Of a DNA stretch of 64,000 bases, positions 45,398 through 58,075 are shown piece after piece. Both the position numbers and the translations under genes were made by a program. The notes beneath the pieces are model-generated. The model was not told the origin of the DNA and did not search any database. It saw only the letters and a list, made by a program, of their open reading frames with translations. Where the stretch lies: the NCBI GenBank assembly GCA_951213105.1, contig OX578138.1, forward strand, positions 91,418,914 through 91,482,913, written 5' to 3'. How positions within the stretch are numbered: position 1 is the stretch's first letter; the number at the start of each line of letters is the position of its first letter. This DNA is from Amaurobius ferox. Lineage: Eukaryota > Arthropoda > Arachnida > Araneae > Amaurobiidae.

Positions 45398-46060
45398 ATA
45401 GTAATACAGTCTGTGTTGCCGGGAAACATCAGGGTTCGAAATGAAGGTATAAATTAAAGGCTTTTCTCGAGCCACGTTGACGACCTCGTAACAGAGAAAA
45501 TTCCCTGTCCGAGAAGTAGAAGAGGGTCTCCATGCAGATCAACGAAGATCTTAGCGAAGAATTGCCTCATAGAAAAACCGGATAGAAAAACCCTCACCAG
45601 CGGTAGGTCACATAGTCCGGACAAGCGCTCATGTTCACGAACAGGGAATAGCTCCCTCCTCCCAGACAATGACAGCCAGCACAAACCCGACTTCATCAAC
45701 AACCGACCCGGCATGCCCTTTGGTCATCCTTCAGCTCAGGCATCATCGCCAGATCTTCGGATTTTTGATCTGGAATGGTCTTGGATCATCCCCGGTCATC
45801 TCAAGGCAACCCTTCTACGAGATAAATTAGTAATGGATGGAAACATTATTCCGAGAACCCCAGGGAATCGAATTCGAATTTTAATCGCCATATATATTCC
45901 CACGCATCAACACCAGCCGCGTAGTTGTCGTAACGAAAAAAATGAGAAAAAACCTGCAGAGATGAGCTTTTGCATTTATATCAAGCATGATACACACAAA
46001 TCGAAGGAGAAATGAAACTCGAACTTCCGGTTTCATCATGCCAACGGTGATCTCGGGTCA
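45398..46060. other. GC-richer segment next to the Penelope-like signature
   Basis: Overlapping frames of 86 codons (minus, 45454-45714) and 100 codons (plus, 45713-46015) lie here. Neither has a domain I recognise. Its position next to the signature suggests it is part of the same Penelope-like element (leader or terminal repeat), but this is inference. Confidence 0.35.
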
Positions 46061-46068
46061 AAACAGAA

Positions 46069-46785
46069 CAAGAAAGATCAATCATGCTTAAAGCATTGAT
46101 TATGAAACACTTTCCAACTTCAATGCAATTTTATTTAAACATCTCTAAAATGCAATACATTCCTCGGTAATATTTTAAAACTTATCGTAATACTACGATA
46201 ATTTATTACATTTGAAAACATCATCGAAAACAACTGAAATTCATTCAAATGACATCATAGAAAAAATAACATGCCTGGCTCTCTCTATAAAAGCAGCATT
46301 TTATTCATAACATCTTCCCATTCATTTCATTCATCACAATACTATAATAATTTATTTTATGTAAAAATTAAGACCATGGAGCTACAAGTAATTAAACTCT
46401 ATACTTAAAACTTTATCGAAAAAAATCGTCCTTTTCTCTGTAAAATCAATAATTATTTCATTCATATCAGCTATGCAAACTCATATGAGTTAAATAATTT
46501 TGCGTTAAAGAAATACAGCAAGTCTTATTCAACTCATTCTACATATTTTGCTGTTTACATTTTACATAAGTGAAAAATAGGTTTCGTTGTAGAAGTAATC
46601 AAATTTGGATGATGATTTAAACTGAAATATATTGTAATTGCGTTGTTTCAGTATGTAGATGCACAGAATTTAGCGGTGTCAGGACTCACTCATTATAAAT
46701 TAAAAAGAACTTTAAAAATAACGATTTTGGGGCAAGATGGATGCCATATTTCATTTTGAAGTGGGTCACGTGATATGAGTCTACA
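46069..46785 (-). mobile_element. HINE 3' half, minus strand
   Basis: It runs from CAAGAAAGATCAATCATGCT through the 150-bp unit and GGTGAAAAATAGG-like block to GTGGGTCACGTGATATGAG. There it is joined directly to a piece of the composite's inner element. The 5' half is missing. Confidence 0.75.
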
Positions 46786-47340
46786 GGGAAAGAAATGTGC
46801 TGCCCACATCAGAATTTTTAACAATATTACTATACTGATTTGTAGAAGTACGCCACCTTTGACAATAAGTCCAGCTATCAAATGAGAACCAAATTTAAGT
46901 TTGACGTGCAAATTCAATATAATTTAAAATACTTATGGCTGTTATTTTGTGCAGATAAACTCCAATTGTTATTGAAGAAATAAAGAGAACGTGAATATGA
47001 GTCTGCAGGAAAAGACATGTGCTGCCCACATCAGAATTTTTAACAATATTACAACAATGATTTATAGCAGTGAACGGGGATTATTTCCAGGCCATTTTGA
47101 ACAAAAATGTATGATCTATATTTAAAGATCCACCAAATTTTTGTAGAATAAAATGTTCAACAAATTTAAGCTGTGTACCAAATTTTAACTCTCCAGTACT
47201 TAGGAAAGTGCATTAAAAATGACATCAAATAAGTATATCACGAAGAGTTTTAAAAAATTATAAAAAAATTTGAAAAATTGTTATCTACCAAATTTATTTT
47301 AAATGTGAAGCCTCTCTCATATACAAAATTATTAAACTCT
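46786..47340. mobile_element. Rearranged fragments of the composite HINE interior
   Basis: GAGTCTACAGGGAAAGAAAT (46787) and GAGTCTGCAGGAAAAGACAT (46997) are two copies of one block. Between them is the CGCCACCTTTGACAATAAGT segment that normally precedes the block in the composite. The order indicates deletion and duplication after insertion. The ACTCTTATATTTGTT block at the end leads into the plus-strand HINE. Confidence 0.7.
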
Positions 47341-47367
47341 TATATTTGTTATGTAATATTTCTTTTT

Positions 47368-48712
47368 TAATACTTTACAACAAAGTTGAAAAGTTTTTAT
47401 GACTTTGTCCATTCTGTCTGTCTGTCTGTCTGTCCGTTAGCACGACAACTGCCGTAAAAATGACTTAATCAAAATGAAATTTTACTGTGTTGTTCAAACT
47501 GTCTGTAGGACCTATGGGAATATAAATGAATAATATCACCCAATTAGTTTGGGATTAAACCCGGGTTGAAAAAATGAAATACATTGAGCCCTATGGGATC
47601 TAATTTTTCAAACATTTTTTAAGCGGATTTAAAAATAACAAATTGCTTCGAAAATTTTAGTTAATATTCAAATTGTTCCATAAAATATATAAAAAAAAAT
47701 TCAGAGAAATATATTCAGTAGTTTTTTAAATAAAAATTAAAATAATAATTACACCTCTTATATGAAACGATCACGTGACCATGATATGAAACGATCACAT
47801 GACCCACTTCAAAATGATGTATGGCATCCATCTTGTTTCAAAATCGTGATATTTTAAGCTCTTTTTAATTCATATTGAGTGTTGTATCCGTCCTAAAACT
47901 ACTTTATTTTTGCTTAAATTCTGTGCATCTACATACTGAAACAACGCAATGACAATATATTTGAGTTTAAATGCTCATCTAAATTTGATTATTTCTACAA
48001 CTAAGCCTATTTTTCACCTATGTAAAATGTAAACAGCAAAATATATAGAATGAGTTGTATTAGAATTCCTGTATTTTTTTAACACAAAATAATTTAGTCC
48101 ATGGAGTCTGCATGGCTGATATGAATGAAATATTAATTGATTTCATAAAGAGAAGGACGATTTTTATCGGTGAAGTTTCAAGCATAGAGTTTAATTTTTT
48201 GTAGCTCCATGGTCTTAAACAAAATGTTTAAATAAAATAAATTGTTATATAGTATTGTGAGGAATGAAATGAATGGGAGAAAGTTATGAATGAAATCCTA
48301 AAAAAATTTAGTCCATGGAGTCTGCATGGCTGATATGAATGAAATATTAATTGATTTTATAAAGAGAAGGACGATTTTTTTCGATGAAGTTTTAGGCATA
48401 GAGTTTAATTACTTGTAGCTCCATGGTCTTAATTTTTAAATAAAATAAATTATTATAGTATTGTGATGAATGAAATGAATGGGAGAAAGTTATGAATGGA
48501 ATCCTGTTTTTAGAGAGATACAGGCGTGTTATTTTTTCTATGACGTCATTTGAATTAATTTCAGTTGTTTTCCATGAAGTTTTCAAATATAATAAATTGT
48601 CGTAGTATTATGATAGTTTTAAAAATATTACCGTGGAATGTATCACATTTTAGTGATATTTAAACCAGGCAATTTATATTTCAATGCCGTCATTTGAATG
48701 AAGTTCATTTTT
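47368..48712 (+). mobile_element. HINE, plus strand, 3' end replaced
   Basis: 5' end TAATACTTTACAACAAAGTT, then GAAAAGTTTTTATGAC, (GTCT)n, GTTAGCACGACAACTGCCG and the full core. A segment of about 170 bp is repeated at 48099-48305 and 48310-48500 (TAGTCCATGGAGTCTGCATG). Instead of its own 3' hairpin it runs into the miniature copy at 48713. Confidence 0.8.
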
Positions 48713-48817
48713 AACATTTTTCAACATAGTTGAAAAGTGTTTATGACTTTGTTCATCCTGTCTGTCTATCCGTCTGTCTGTTTGTCTGTCTGCTTTAAGC
48801 ATGAATGATCATTCTTG
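48713..48817 (+). mobile_element. 105-bp miniature HINE: both ends, no core
   Basis: It contains the 5' hairpin (AACATTTTTCAACATAGTTG and AAAAGTGTTTATGAC), a (GTCT)n tract and then directly the 3' hairpin (GCTTTAAGCATGAATGATC) and ATTCTTG. Everything else is deleted. It shows the minimum set of sequences kept at the two ends. Confidence 0.75.
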
Positions 48818-49004
48818 TTTGTTTATTCAGGCGCTATCTAAGGTGTTTATACTACGTGGCTCAAATTTGACAACAACATGCGTAGCAAATATTTTTGCTT
48901 GTATTATTTTCTCATCAGGTTAGACAGATAACGGAATATTTATGTTAGATACTATGTCAAAATTTATGGAAGTAAAACTAATAAATTGTGAAACAAAATG
49001 TAAA

Positions 49005-51063
49005 CAAGAAAGATCAATCATGCATAAGCATTGATTATGAAACACTTTCCAACTGAAATGTAATTTCATTTAAAAATTTCTAAAATGTGATTCATTCAGT
49101 GGTAATATCTTTTACATTATAACAGTACTACAGTAATTTATTATACTTAAATATTTAAAACTGTATCGAAATATAAATTATCTGATTCTTTATGCAAAAT
49201 CAATGAATATTTCATTCCTATAACTTGTATTCCAGACTCCAGAGCTAAATAATTATCTGTGAAAAAAATTCAGCAATTCTGTTGTAATTCATCTTACAAT
49301 CGCTTGAGATATTTGCATTCTGCATATGTTAAAATTGGGCTTCGTTGAAGAAATAATATAAGTTTAGGGATAATTTAAAATCACAACTATTATAATTGCA
49401 TAGGCACGGACATTAGATACACATATAATACACAGATACACAGATAATATATGTGTGCATGTTTATGTACTCAAAGTATTAGAAAGATGCCGAAGATCGG
49501 AACTCGAATTTTCAAATAATCTGCACGTTTTGGGACTTCTAGAACACGAAAATACTATTTTTAAGAAGACGACTGTGTGTGTAGGGGTGTATCTGTGTAT
49601 GTTTCTGTGCGCCTGTGAGGATATTACATCCACTCTAATTGAAAAACTAATAGACCGAATTTCATAAAATTTGGTAGGTATGTTTTTTGTGGGAAATACT
49701 GATGTTCATTAGATTATAGTACGATTCGCAATAAAATAATTTGCCGTTTTTGCGAAATGGCCTGCAGAAATTGCCTTGATCCACTCTAGCTAAAAACTAA
49801 TGGAACATATTTAACAAAATTTGGTGTATAATATTTCAATAACCTACAAGTGATTTATATACCAAATTTAACAAAATTTTGTATATAAATAATTTGTAGG
49901 TTTTTCTTGTACGATTCGGGAAAAAGGAACGGGCTATTTTTGCGAAATGGCCCGCAAAAATCGTTATATATAAAAATAAAAGACTACGTGTGCTCGATTA
50001 TATCAATTAAATTTCTATTTTATACGTGATTGTTGACAACAAAAAGAATAAGACTGACCCCATTACTTTAGGACAAGCCGTTCTTGAGATATTCTAGTTT
50101 TTTCGCGTTTTCGCTACGCCACCTTTGACAATAAGTCCAGCTATCAAATGAAAAACAAATTTAAGTTTAACGTGCAAATTCAATGTCATTTAAAATACTT
50201 ATGGTTGTTATTTTGTGCAGATAAACTCAAATTATTATTGAAGAAAAAAGAGAACGAATATGAGTCTGCAGGGAAAGACATGTGCTGTCCCCATCAGAAT
50301 TTTTAACAATATTACAACAATTATTTATAGAAGTGAACGCGGATTATTTTCAGGCCATTTCGAAAAAAATGTATGATCTATATTTAAAGATCCATCAAAT
50401 TTTTGTCGAATAAAATGTTCAACAAATTTAAGCTGTGTACCAAATTTTAACACTCTAGGACGTAGGAAAGTGCATTAAAAATGCCATCAAATAAGTATAT
50501 CATGAAGAGTTATATAAAATTTTAAAAAAATGAAAAATTGTTAACTACCAAATTTATTTTAAAATGTGAAGCCTCTCTTATATGCAAAATAGTTAAAAGC
50601 TTGGAAAGATATTTATTATATAATATATCGCTCTTTTCTTTCAGGAGGATATCCCAAAGTCAGAATTTATTTGAATTTGTTATTTTTCCCTATATTAAAT
50701 AATTTTTAATTAAAAAAATACTTAACATATTTTACTGAATTTTTTTTATATATTCTATGGGATAATGTGAATATTTCCTAAAAATTTCGAAGCAATTCGT
50801 GAATTTTAAATTTACTTAAAAAATGTTTGAAAAATTAGGTCCCATAGGGTTCAGTGTATTTCATTTTTTTCAACCCGGGTTCAATAAAAAACTAATTGGG
50901 TGATATTATTTATTTATATTCCCATAGGTCCCACAGACCGTCTGAAAAACATACTAAAATTTCATTTTGATAAAGTCATTTTTACGGCAGTTATCGGACA
51001 GACAGACAGACAGACAGAATGAACAAAGTCATAAACACTTTTCAATTTTGTTGTAAAGTGTTA
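49005..51063 (-). mobile_element. Composite HINE, minus strand
   Basis: It is collinear with 30146-32240: 3' end CAAGAAAGATCAATCATGCA, internal family-C-like element (49430-50300), GAGTCTGCAGGGAAAGACAT, AACCCGGGTTCAAT and a short (GACA)n at 50996-51019. The 5' hairpin end is at 51063. It is somewhat more diverged than the 30 kb/58 kb pair. Confidence 0.85.
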
Positions 51064-51660
51064 AAAATAGCAATGCTGAGTGCTCGCTTGAAATAATACT
51101 TTTAAAATGAACTCTGATTAAATTTCAGATTAAGGTTTAAAAGTTTAAATGGTTCTAAAATGCGTAAATTACACAACGACATGACTATAGGAGGTTTCAA
51201 ACAAATTTACAACAGTTAGAAAGCTTTAAATAAATTAAATGGTTTATAATGCATTAGATGAGGCATTACACACGACAGCTACTTCTATTGCATTGATACT
51301 TGTGGTTATCTGATAGTACGTCTACAAGTGGCATGGACTATCTTAAAAAGCACTCCTTAATCTTGCAAATTTCTTAATTTATATAAAATATTAGTTTACT
51401 ATTGTTTATTTGTCATAGACTATTTTTGTAGTAACAATCTATTACAATTTCATGCTTACGTTTTATACTCTTTTGATGAGCTTAAATTAACTAATTAGCA
51501 GCGACTACCTTTTTCACAAATGTCAAAGAAATATGTTTTTTCGATACGATTGCTTGCTATACAAAAAAATTGTGCGAGAGCAACTCTAAATAATAACCAT
51601 ACAGTAGCTCTATATTCCTTGCAAAACCTTGCTCCCCCCCCCTCATTTCGATCTATTATA
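51064..51660. other. AT-rich intergenic stretch
   Basis: No feature recognised; an 8-C run occurs near 51633. Confidence 0.4.
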
Positions 51661-51662
51661 CT

Positions 51663-51803
51663 TCATAGATTATTCCAGTCTCTTAGTCCAAGTTTCGTTA
51701 GATCTTCTTCCATATTTTCCAGCCACCGTTTCCACAATCCTCTTGCTTTGTACCTACCAGACTTACCATTAAATGGTTTATTTAAATATCTACTGTCATC
51801 CAT
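51663..51803 (-). pseudogene. LINE polyprotein C-terminal tail, remnant
   Basis: On the minus strand a 46-codon stretch reads MDDSRYLNKPFNGKSGRY and then, after K, ARGLWKRWLENMEEDL and TKLGLRDWNN before a stop. The pattern (Met-Asp-x-x-Arg, a basic Gly-Arg segment, then a Trp-rich helix with E-DL--LG-R-W) is the familiar tail found downstream of reverse transcriptase in several LINE clades. No upstream reverse transcriptase motifs are readable in the flanking 51804-51900. The clade cannot be assigned from so little. Confidence 0.7.
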
Positions 51804-52478
51804 GTTCTTTACATACTCTAGTCATCTAATTTTCATAGTTTTAATCACAGTTATATTTTAGGCCTTTCAAATAAGTCCCCCAGTTCCCTGTTTGTTCTAA
51901 TACGCAGTATATCATTCAAAGTGATAGGGCGGAAGATTTTCCTCATAATTTTTCATTCCCAAATTAAAAGGGAAACAGTCCCAAAATATGCGCTTAAATA
52001 TGCCTTCGACAGCTACGCGGGAGAACACGCATCTGCACAATACATATTTGAACCGCTGCAAGGGTTTGGTATCTCCTAGAAAAGCATGCGTTGCGCATGC
52101 AAGTTGGATGCGCAACTTTTATTAACTCAAACTAAGAAGTTTAGAGCTCAGTTCTAGCAGAAGTAGAAGCTGGGATATGATCACATTATTGAAATGTACT
52201 AAATTGGATATCGGGGACGAAGGTTAATGAGGTATAGACTCAGTGGATACATAATCTTACCCTACGATAAAAATTTTATAGGCAGTTTACGTATCTTCTA
52301 TAGTACGTATCATTCTGGCTCGGTTATGTTGTAAACGAACCCTAAAATCACCCTATAGAGAAATGCGGCATTTACCGATATTTTTTATAGCTTCAAAACA
52401 TGAGATGTAGTAATATTCAGTAATCTAACTCATCTGTAAGTTGTTTAGAATTTCCATCCATACATATATATGTATATA
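51804..52478. other. Intergenic stretch
   Basis: No feature recognised. The first 100 bp may be further decayed LINE sequence. Confidence 0.4.
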
Positions 52479-53300
52479 CTGGGTGTCCCCAAAAGATTGA
52501 AGCGCGCTTTAATTATTTACCTGTTGGATATAAATGACCAATGTAAATTGCAAAAATGTTGAAAGTAAAGTTGGAAATAAGACTACATTAATAAAATAGT
52601 ACCCCCATTAATTTTTAAAAAGTTATACTTTTTAAATTTTTATACGACCTCCTTAGACAAATTTGGTCAAACAGATTTTTTTTAATGCAACAAGATCATT
52701 AAAGAAACCCGCATATAAGAAAAAATTTGACTTATGCCACTTTTCGGTATCATGTGAAAGGCTGTTTCATCAGTTAAAATTGGGATCATAAACAATTAGC
52801 GATGAAAATTGTTTAGATCAAAAATACGTTAATATGTGTCAAAATGTTTTATAACCACTGCATCTAAATAAAACATTACACAAACAGAGATCATATAAAG
52901 GAGTAGTACTTATTACGCGGTTAGGTATCCTATGTATTACCATCCAGTTTTACCTTTTTCATGATATGTCACAAATTTACATTTCTAATTAGATATATGG
53001 TACCCATTCACAATGTTCAATTTTCAATTAAATATAACTCACTTCATTTTATTGATGCAGATATGCGGATCTTTTAATGCTCTTGTTGCATTAAAAATAA
53101 AAATTTTCTGATCGACCAAATTTGTCTAAGGTGGCCGTATACAAATTTAAAAAGTGTAACATTTAGAAAATTAATGGGAGCATTATTTCATTGACGTAGT
53201 CTTATTTCCTACCTTGCTTTCAACATATTTGCAATTTACATTGCCCACTTATCTCCAATAGGTAAAGGATTAAAACGCGATCAATCTTTTTGGGACACTC
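52479..53300. mobile_element. Family D foldback (mariner-like MITE)
   Basis: The left end is CTGGGTGTCCCCAAAAGATT after TA. The right end is AATCTTTTTGGGACACTC before TA. Long inverted arms (TTACCTGTTGGATATAAATG with its counterpart near 53240; AACAAGATCATTAAAGAAAC with its counterpart near 53075) fold the element on itself. It has no coding capacity. Confidence 0.85.
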
Positions 53301-54117
53301 TATATACATACAACATTTCTCTTGCATGTATCTAGATATAATTCCGTATACTAATTTACCATAGATTTAAAAATAATTAATTTAAAGCATTAACTTTAAT
53401 ACTGTTATTCGCTGTTCCTCCAAGCCAAACATTTTGATTGCAGATGCATGACCGAAAAATTTTCTTAACAAGGCTTACAACTTCCGAGAATGAGCTCAAG
53501 AAAGTCTCGTTTTCAAAATTTGGAATGGGAGACTATTTTGTTCCTTTCTTGTTTTCTATTTATTTATTTATACTTCAGACCAACACACAAGTCACGCTTT
53601 TGACGAAAGCTCCCAAAGTTTATTTCCTAAGAGAGCAATATCTGCTTTTGATACTTCTTCTTTTTCCATAGAAATGGCTTATCTGCTGCATACTCAACCT
53701 TTGGGCAAGTGTATTACTTATCTATAGGAAGAAGATCGCATTCAATTCAGAGAAAATTTATTGCATTATTATTATTAAAAAAAACCGTTTAACAAAATAT
53801 TTAAGAAATTAGCGACTATATCAGACGGTTTCAGACAGAAAAACAGTGTGCTTTATCAGAAAAATGCAGATAAAGTATACCAGATAGCGCAAGGAAACGT
53901 ATGTGTGGGAAAGAGGTTTAATATTAAGCTTAACTTTAAACTTTTAAATGTTAAATTCGTTAAGATTGACATGGCCGTTTATTCTCATATAGAGTATTTA
54001 GTATTTAATCGCACATTGCTACTTGTGCCGCTGTATAAAACCCTCCAATTATTTACCTTTTGTGTGAGTCCTGTAAAGTAATAATTGATTATTATAATAC
54101 TCATTGACTGCACCAAT
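53301..54117. other. Intergenic stretch
   Basis: No gene. 53555-53690 (TTTATTTATACTTCAGACCA, GTCACGCTTTTGACG, AGAGCAATATCTGC) is weakly similar to 29740-29880. Confidence 0.4.
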
Positions 54118-54870
54118 TAAACTTTAACAATAAAACATTTATTAACAACATCAAATCTAAATTATTTAATTACACCAATTATTTATATTATTAATTATAT
54201 GTTTAACAACAATTATCCTCATTAATTATTGCGGCGGAGGGGACATATGCGACCAGAATTATTAAAATTACAATCATGTGTCTATGACCTGTGATTGTTA
54301 ATGAGCACATACCTTCCAATTGTCTTGGGCTTTGGTCATATATCAAATGCTTGCATCCGTATTGCACCGCCATAACTCTTTGGTGTGTGGCTCTTTCCCG
54401 TGCATCTGATTGCACCCACACATTATATAGATCTAGCCAGTATTTTTGAAACATTTGCACAATGCTTTAAGTCATGTCTTCCTTATTTTTTTTCTGGTCT
54501 GCTCTTCAGTCAAAATTCCATAGTTGTCTACTGGTATGCTCTTAAGTCAAATCTCAATCGTTGTCTGCTTGATTCTCGGGTCACAGGCTGTGGTTCTCTC
54601 GTTGGGGGGGGGGGTAACTCCTCCTTTTCTTCCATTTGGCGCTTATTGGTTACTCCTTTACCCAACGGCACCATTCCACATCTCGTAAGGTCCAGCTCAG
54701 ACGCTCTGTTATGGCCCCCTAAATTTATGTTCTTCTGACCCCTTTAGGTTCACGTAGTGATAAAATTCGGTGCCAGCCAGACTACACACATTGTTTGCCG
54801 TTTTGGCCACCATAAATATTCACATAAAACTATCTCATCAATAGTCAGATCCATTTCTGGTCTCACAGTA
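54118..54870 (-). mobile_element. LTR-like sequence G, uninterrupted, minus strand
   Basis: On the minus strand it runs from CTGTGAGACCAGAAATGG to an AATAAA-containing AT-rich end followed by AATTGGTGCAGTCAATGAG. That last stretch could be a primer-binding-site-like sequence after an LTR. The 85-codon frame (54203-54460) shares EGMC and YVPSA motifs with 37471-37731, and each has GTATGTGC right after a GAAG. It lacks the 734-bp insertion seen at 37.9 kb. Confidence 0.4.
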
Positions 54871-55406
54871 TGGCAAGAAATACTTGCATCACATCATCTA
54901 GTAAGGAAATTGTTGCGAATAGAAAAGAGGAAGAATAAATTTAAAGTGAGGACAGCAAGAGCATCACAACTAACTCCTTAGTGAATAGAGTGAATCTGAG
55001 GTGCTTTACATAAAATCAAATGGGAAAGCAAGCGGTTTCAGAAGTTTCACGTGTGTGGAATTAAATAACCTAAAAACATTGAAAAATTATTACTAATAAT
55101 TACTATAATAAAATCAGTATTAGTCGGGATAAACAGATTTCAAATAAAAAATCAGTATTGCAAAAAATGATAAAATGATGATGAATTTCTGGAATTACTT
55201 CTACAAATTTGCTTAGAATTTTTTTGTATAGTGTAGAGGATACACTTTGATAGAACTTAAGCATGTCATCTTAGTAGCTCAATAAATATAGAGCCGATTA
55301 ACTTTGCAAAAATGAATAGCTAGTATGGCTTTTGGAACATCTTCTTTACAGCTCCGCTCAAATAATTTGATTTTGAAAATCATAGGACTTACAGAAATGG
55401 AAATAA
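54871..55406. other. AT-rich spacer
   Basis: No feature recognised. Confidence 0.4.
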
Positions 55407-55476
55407 CAAGAAGGATCAATCATGCATAAAGCATTGACTATGAAACACATTCCAACTGCAATACAATTTTATTTAA

Positions 55477-56518
55477 CCCTTTCCGGACGATCGACGCGCC
55501 GGAGCGTCGGCTGCGATCTTGCATTCAAGGACGACCGTCACGCATACGCGTTGAGGAAAAATTTACCCCAAAAGACGATGGGCGTGTTTTCATATGAAAC
55601 GTTCTTACTTGAATTTATTTGTCTACTAGATGGCGTTAAATGTCCATGCGAACAACTCGAATGTATTTTGCAGATACTTGACCTTGTCGTAGGGGGATCC
55701 AATGAATAAATTCTCCATCTGGAGCTCTCCATGTGATTTTGTAATAAAAACAAACAGAGCTCTTTTCGCAGCATCTACTGTTTCATAATTCTGTTTCGGT
55801 TCTCATTTTGTTTTTCGCTTTATGATTTCGTTGGTGAATCATGGGAATATAAGAGAGTATTTTTTCAAGTTTGGGTTTTAGAGGTGGCAGTGAAATTATT
55901 AGGTTATTTCGGATAAAATAATGGCTGGACCAGGACGTTTTCTTTCTGTGGAAGAATATATACGTATGATAAACGAACCGGGCAGCAATGAAGTGATGCA
56001 GATAGTAAAGATTCGTGGAACTGTGGTATTTCTGAAGATTAATATGAAAATGCAAGTGATTCTTTAGAATCTGAGCGTACTATTATTACAACGCCACAAG
56101 CTCCAGTGCTATTTCTGCGAATAATGTTTTGACTGGAGATTTGACAGATCTGAATTCTTTTGAGTTTTTGAGCATAGTTGGAATCAATCACAATATTATG
56201 CCGCCTAATTTAGATAAGGGAATTCATTTCTTTAGCATATTTTTTGATAATGAATAGTAGAATTCATAGTACAAACTACTGATAAGTATTTTGCATTGAG
56301 ATTCGTAGGTAAAATATACTACATCAAATAGAAAATAAATATTTCTTCTGTTCCTGAAAAAAAAATAGTTTTCTGTGTTGAATAGGTGATTTTTAGCGAA
56401 TTTATTTCGAGAGTTAGGCTTAGTGCAAAAAATTAACCGTCCTTTGGGAAAAGTTCGGAAGTGAAGCGCTCCGTCTTTTGAGCCACGGTAGTTCCGGAAT
56501 GCCGCCATCCGTAAAGGG
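55477..56518 (+). mobile_element. piggyBac-like element, 1042 bp, non-autonomous
   Basis: The ends are CCCTTTCCGGACG and its inverted counterpart CGGATGGCGGCATTCCGG read outward as CATCCGTAAAGGG. TTTAA flanks both sides (55472-55476 and 56519-56523), as for TTAA-targeting transposons. The empty site is visible in sister HINEs (TTTTATTTAAACATCTC near 46132). The interior has a decayed piggyBac-type N-terminus and lacks the catalytic domain. Confidence 0.8.
55921..56220 (+). pseudogene. piggyBac-like transposase N-terminus, remnant
   Basis: A Met start at 55921 opens a frame containing RFLSVEEYIRMIN, like the short amphipathic start of some piggyBac transposases. It stops after 48 codons. A shift of frame gives an acidic stretch (YENASDSLESERTIITT) typical of the region before the transposase core. 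No DDE core is present. Identification rests on the element ends and this acidic N-terminal pattern. Confidence 0.5.
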
Positions 56519-57519
56519 TTTAAACATCTCTAAAATGCGATACATTCAGCGATGATATTCTTTTTAAATTATCACACTACTGCAATAATTTATTTCTCTT
56601 GGACACTTAAAACTTCCTCAAAAGAGGCAATCCCATAAAATTGGCTGCTTCTCCATGTTAAATCCATTAATATTCCATTCCTATGACTTATATTCCAGAC
56701 TCAAGAGCTAAATAATGTTGCGTTAAAAAGAATCAGCATACCTTATATAACTCATCTTACAATCGATTGATCTGTTTGCATTCAGAATACGTTAAAATTA
56801 GGCTTCGTTGTAGAAATAATCAAAGTTTAGCGATCATTTAAAATAAAAAAAATATTGTAATTATGTAGGCACAGCATTTAGATACACAGATGATAAGCAA
56901 ATACAAAGCGATTTCAAGACGGATGCAACACTAAATATAAATATAAACGTTCCTTAAAAATCACGATTTTCACAAAACGGAAAAAAAATTGATGCTATAT
57001 TTTATTTTGTTATGAGTCACGTGTCCTCTTCATATAATATGGGTGTGATATTATTTCAAATTTTATTTAAAAACTACTTAACATATTTTGATGAAATGTT
57101 TCTGCACATGTTACGTAATAATTTAAATATTTCCTAAAATTTTCAAATCAATTGAATCGTGATTCCGCTTAAAAAATGTCTAAAAAATTAGGTCCCATAT
57201 GGTTCAATGTATTTCGTTTTTTCAACTCGGGTTCAATCCAAAACCGTTTGGGTAATATTATTCTTTTACATTCCCATATGTACCACAGACTGCCTCAACT
57301 GCATAATAACATTTCATTTTGACAAAGTTGTTTTTATGGTAGTTATCGCGTGAATGGACAGACAGAATGAACAAAGTCATAAACACTTTATAACTATGTT
57401 GCAAAGTGCTAAAAATCAGAATCTATATGCCTTTTTATACCTGGATGTAAAATTTGAACCATTCGCTCATAATTTAGGCATGGAAGTATATGGACATTTC
57501 ATGGATGACGAATTCTGAG

Positions 57520-58075
57520 GTTAAGCTTCAGGTGGTTAAAATTGCAAAGCTCCTTGCTCTCCCAACCGTAAATTGAACCACAAATTTTTGTACTGGCAGC
57601 CGACGGTCTATCATAGAGCTACTGGTATGGAATTGAAAGTTCTTTTTGTTGAATTGATCTCTGCATACTCCCCTCTCTAATGTCAGATTGACGTCCAAAT
57701 AACAATCTGTCTAACCTCCGCCTGCTCTCCTGTTATTTTCCCCTCAAGTTTAATCCCTGCTGCTATTTTCATCCTACAGGTTAGCAGGGTCCTGTGTGAT
57801 CGTTTACCTCCTGCTATTTTAAATCGGCGCTCAATATACCACAGCCCACTGAATCCGCGGTAGTGGCACTGATGTCACTTTCAGTTCCCGACATTTTCGC
57901 ACAAACCTACAGAATTGATTTGTTCGGACGTCAGTGTAAAGAACCTTACTGACCCAATCGGGAATCGAACCACTGATTTCCGTACTGGTCACCCGACACT
58001 CTACTTTGTAGCTGCTGGAACTGGATTGCAAGATCGTATTATCGAAGTGAACTCTGCGAAATGTCTGTCCGTTTG
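57520..58075 (-). mobile_element. Element with two tRNA-like modules (minus copy)
   Basis: Modules read on the minus strand at 58024-57944 (AGTTCCAGCAGCTACAAAG; B box GTGGTTCGATTCCCG) and 57632-57553 (TTCCATACCAGTAGCTCTAT; GTGGTTCAATTTACGG), about 389 bp apart. The spacer matches 18060-18360 (for example CAAATCAATTCTGTAGGTTT against CAAATCAACCATGTAGGTTA, and CTAACCTG-AGG, AATCTGACATTAGAGAGG). This shows that the two-module structure is shared by ancestry. Confidence 0.75.

Larger units (their letters stand above)
55407..57411 (-). mobile_element. HINE, minus strand, split by a piggyBac-like element
   Basis: 3' end CAAGAAGGATCAATCATGCA; 5' end CATAAACACTTTATAACTAT, GTTGCAAAGTGCTA. Removing 55477-56518 and one TTTAA restores the usual ATTTTATTTAAACATCTCTA context. 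It is more diverged than most copies, with a very short GACA tract. Confidence 0.85.
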
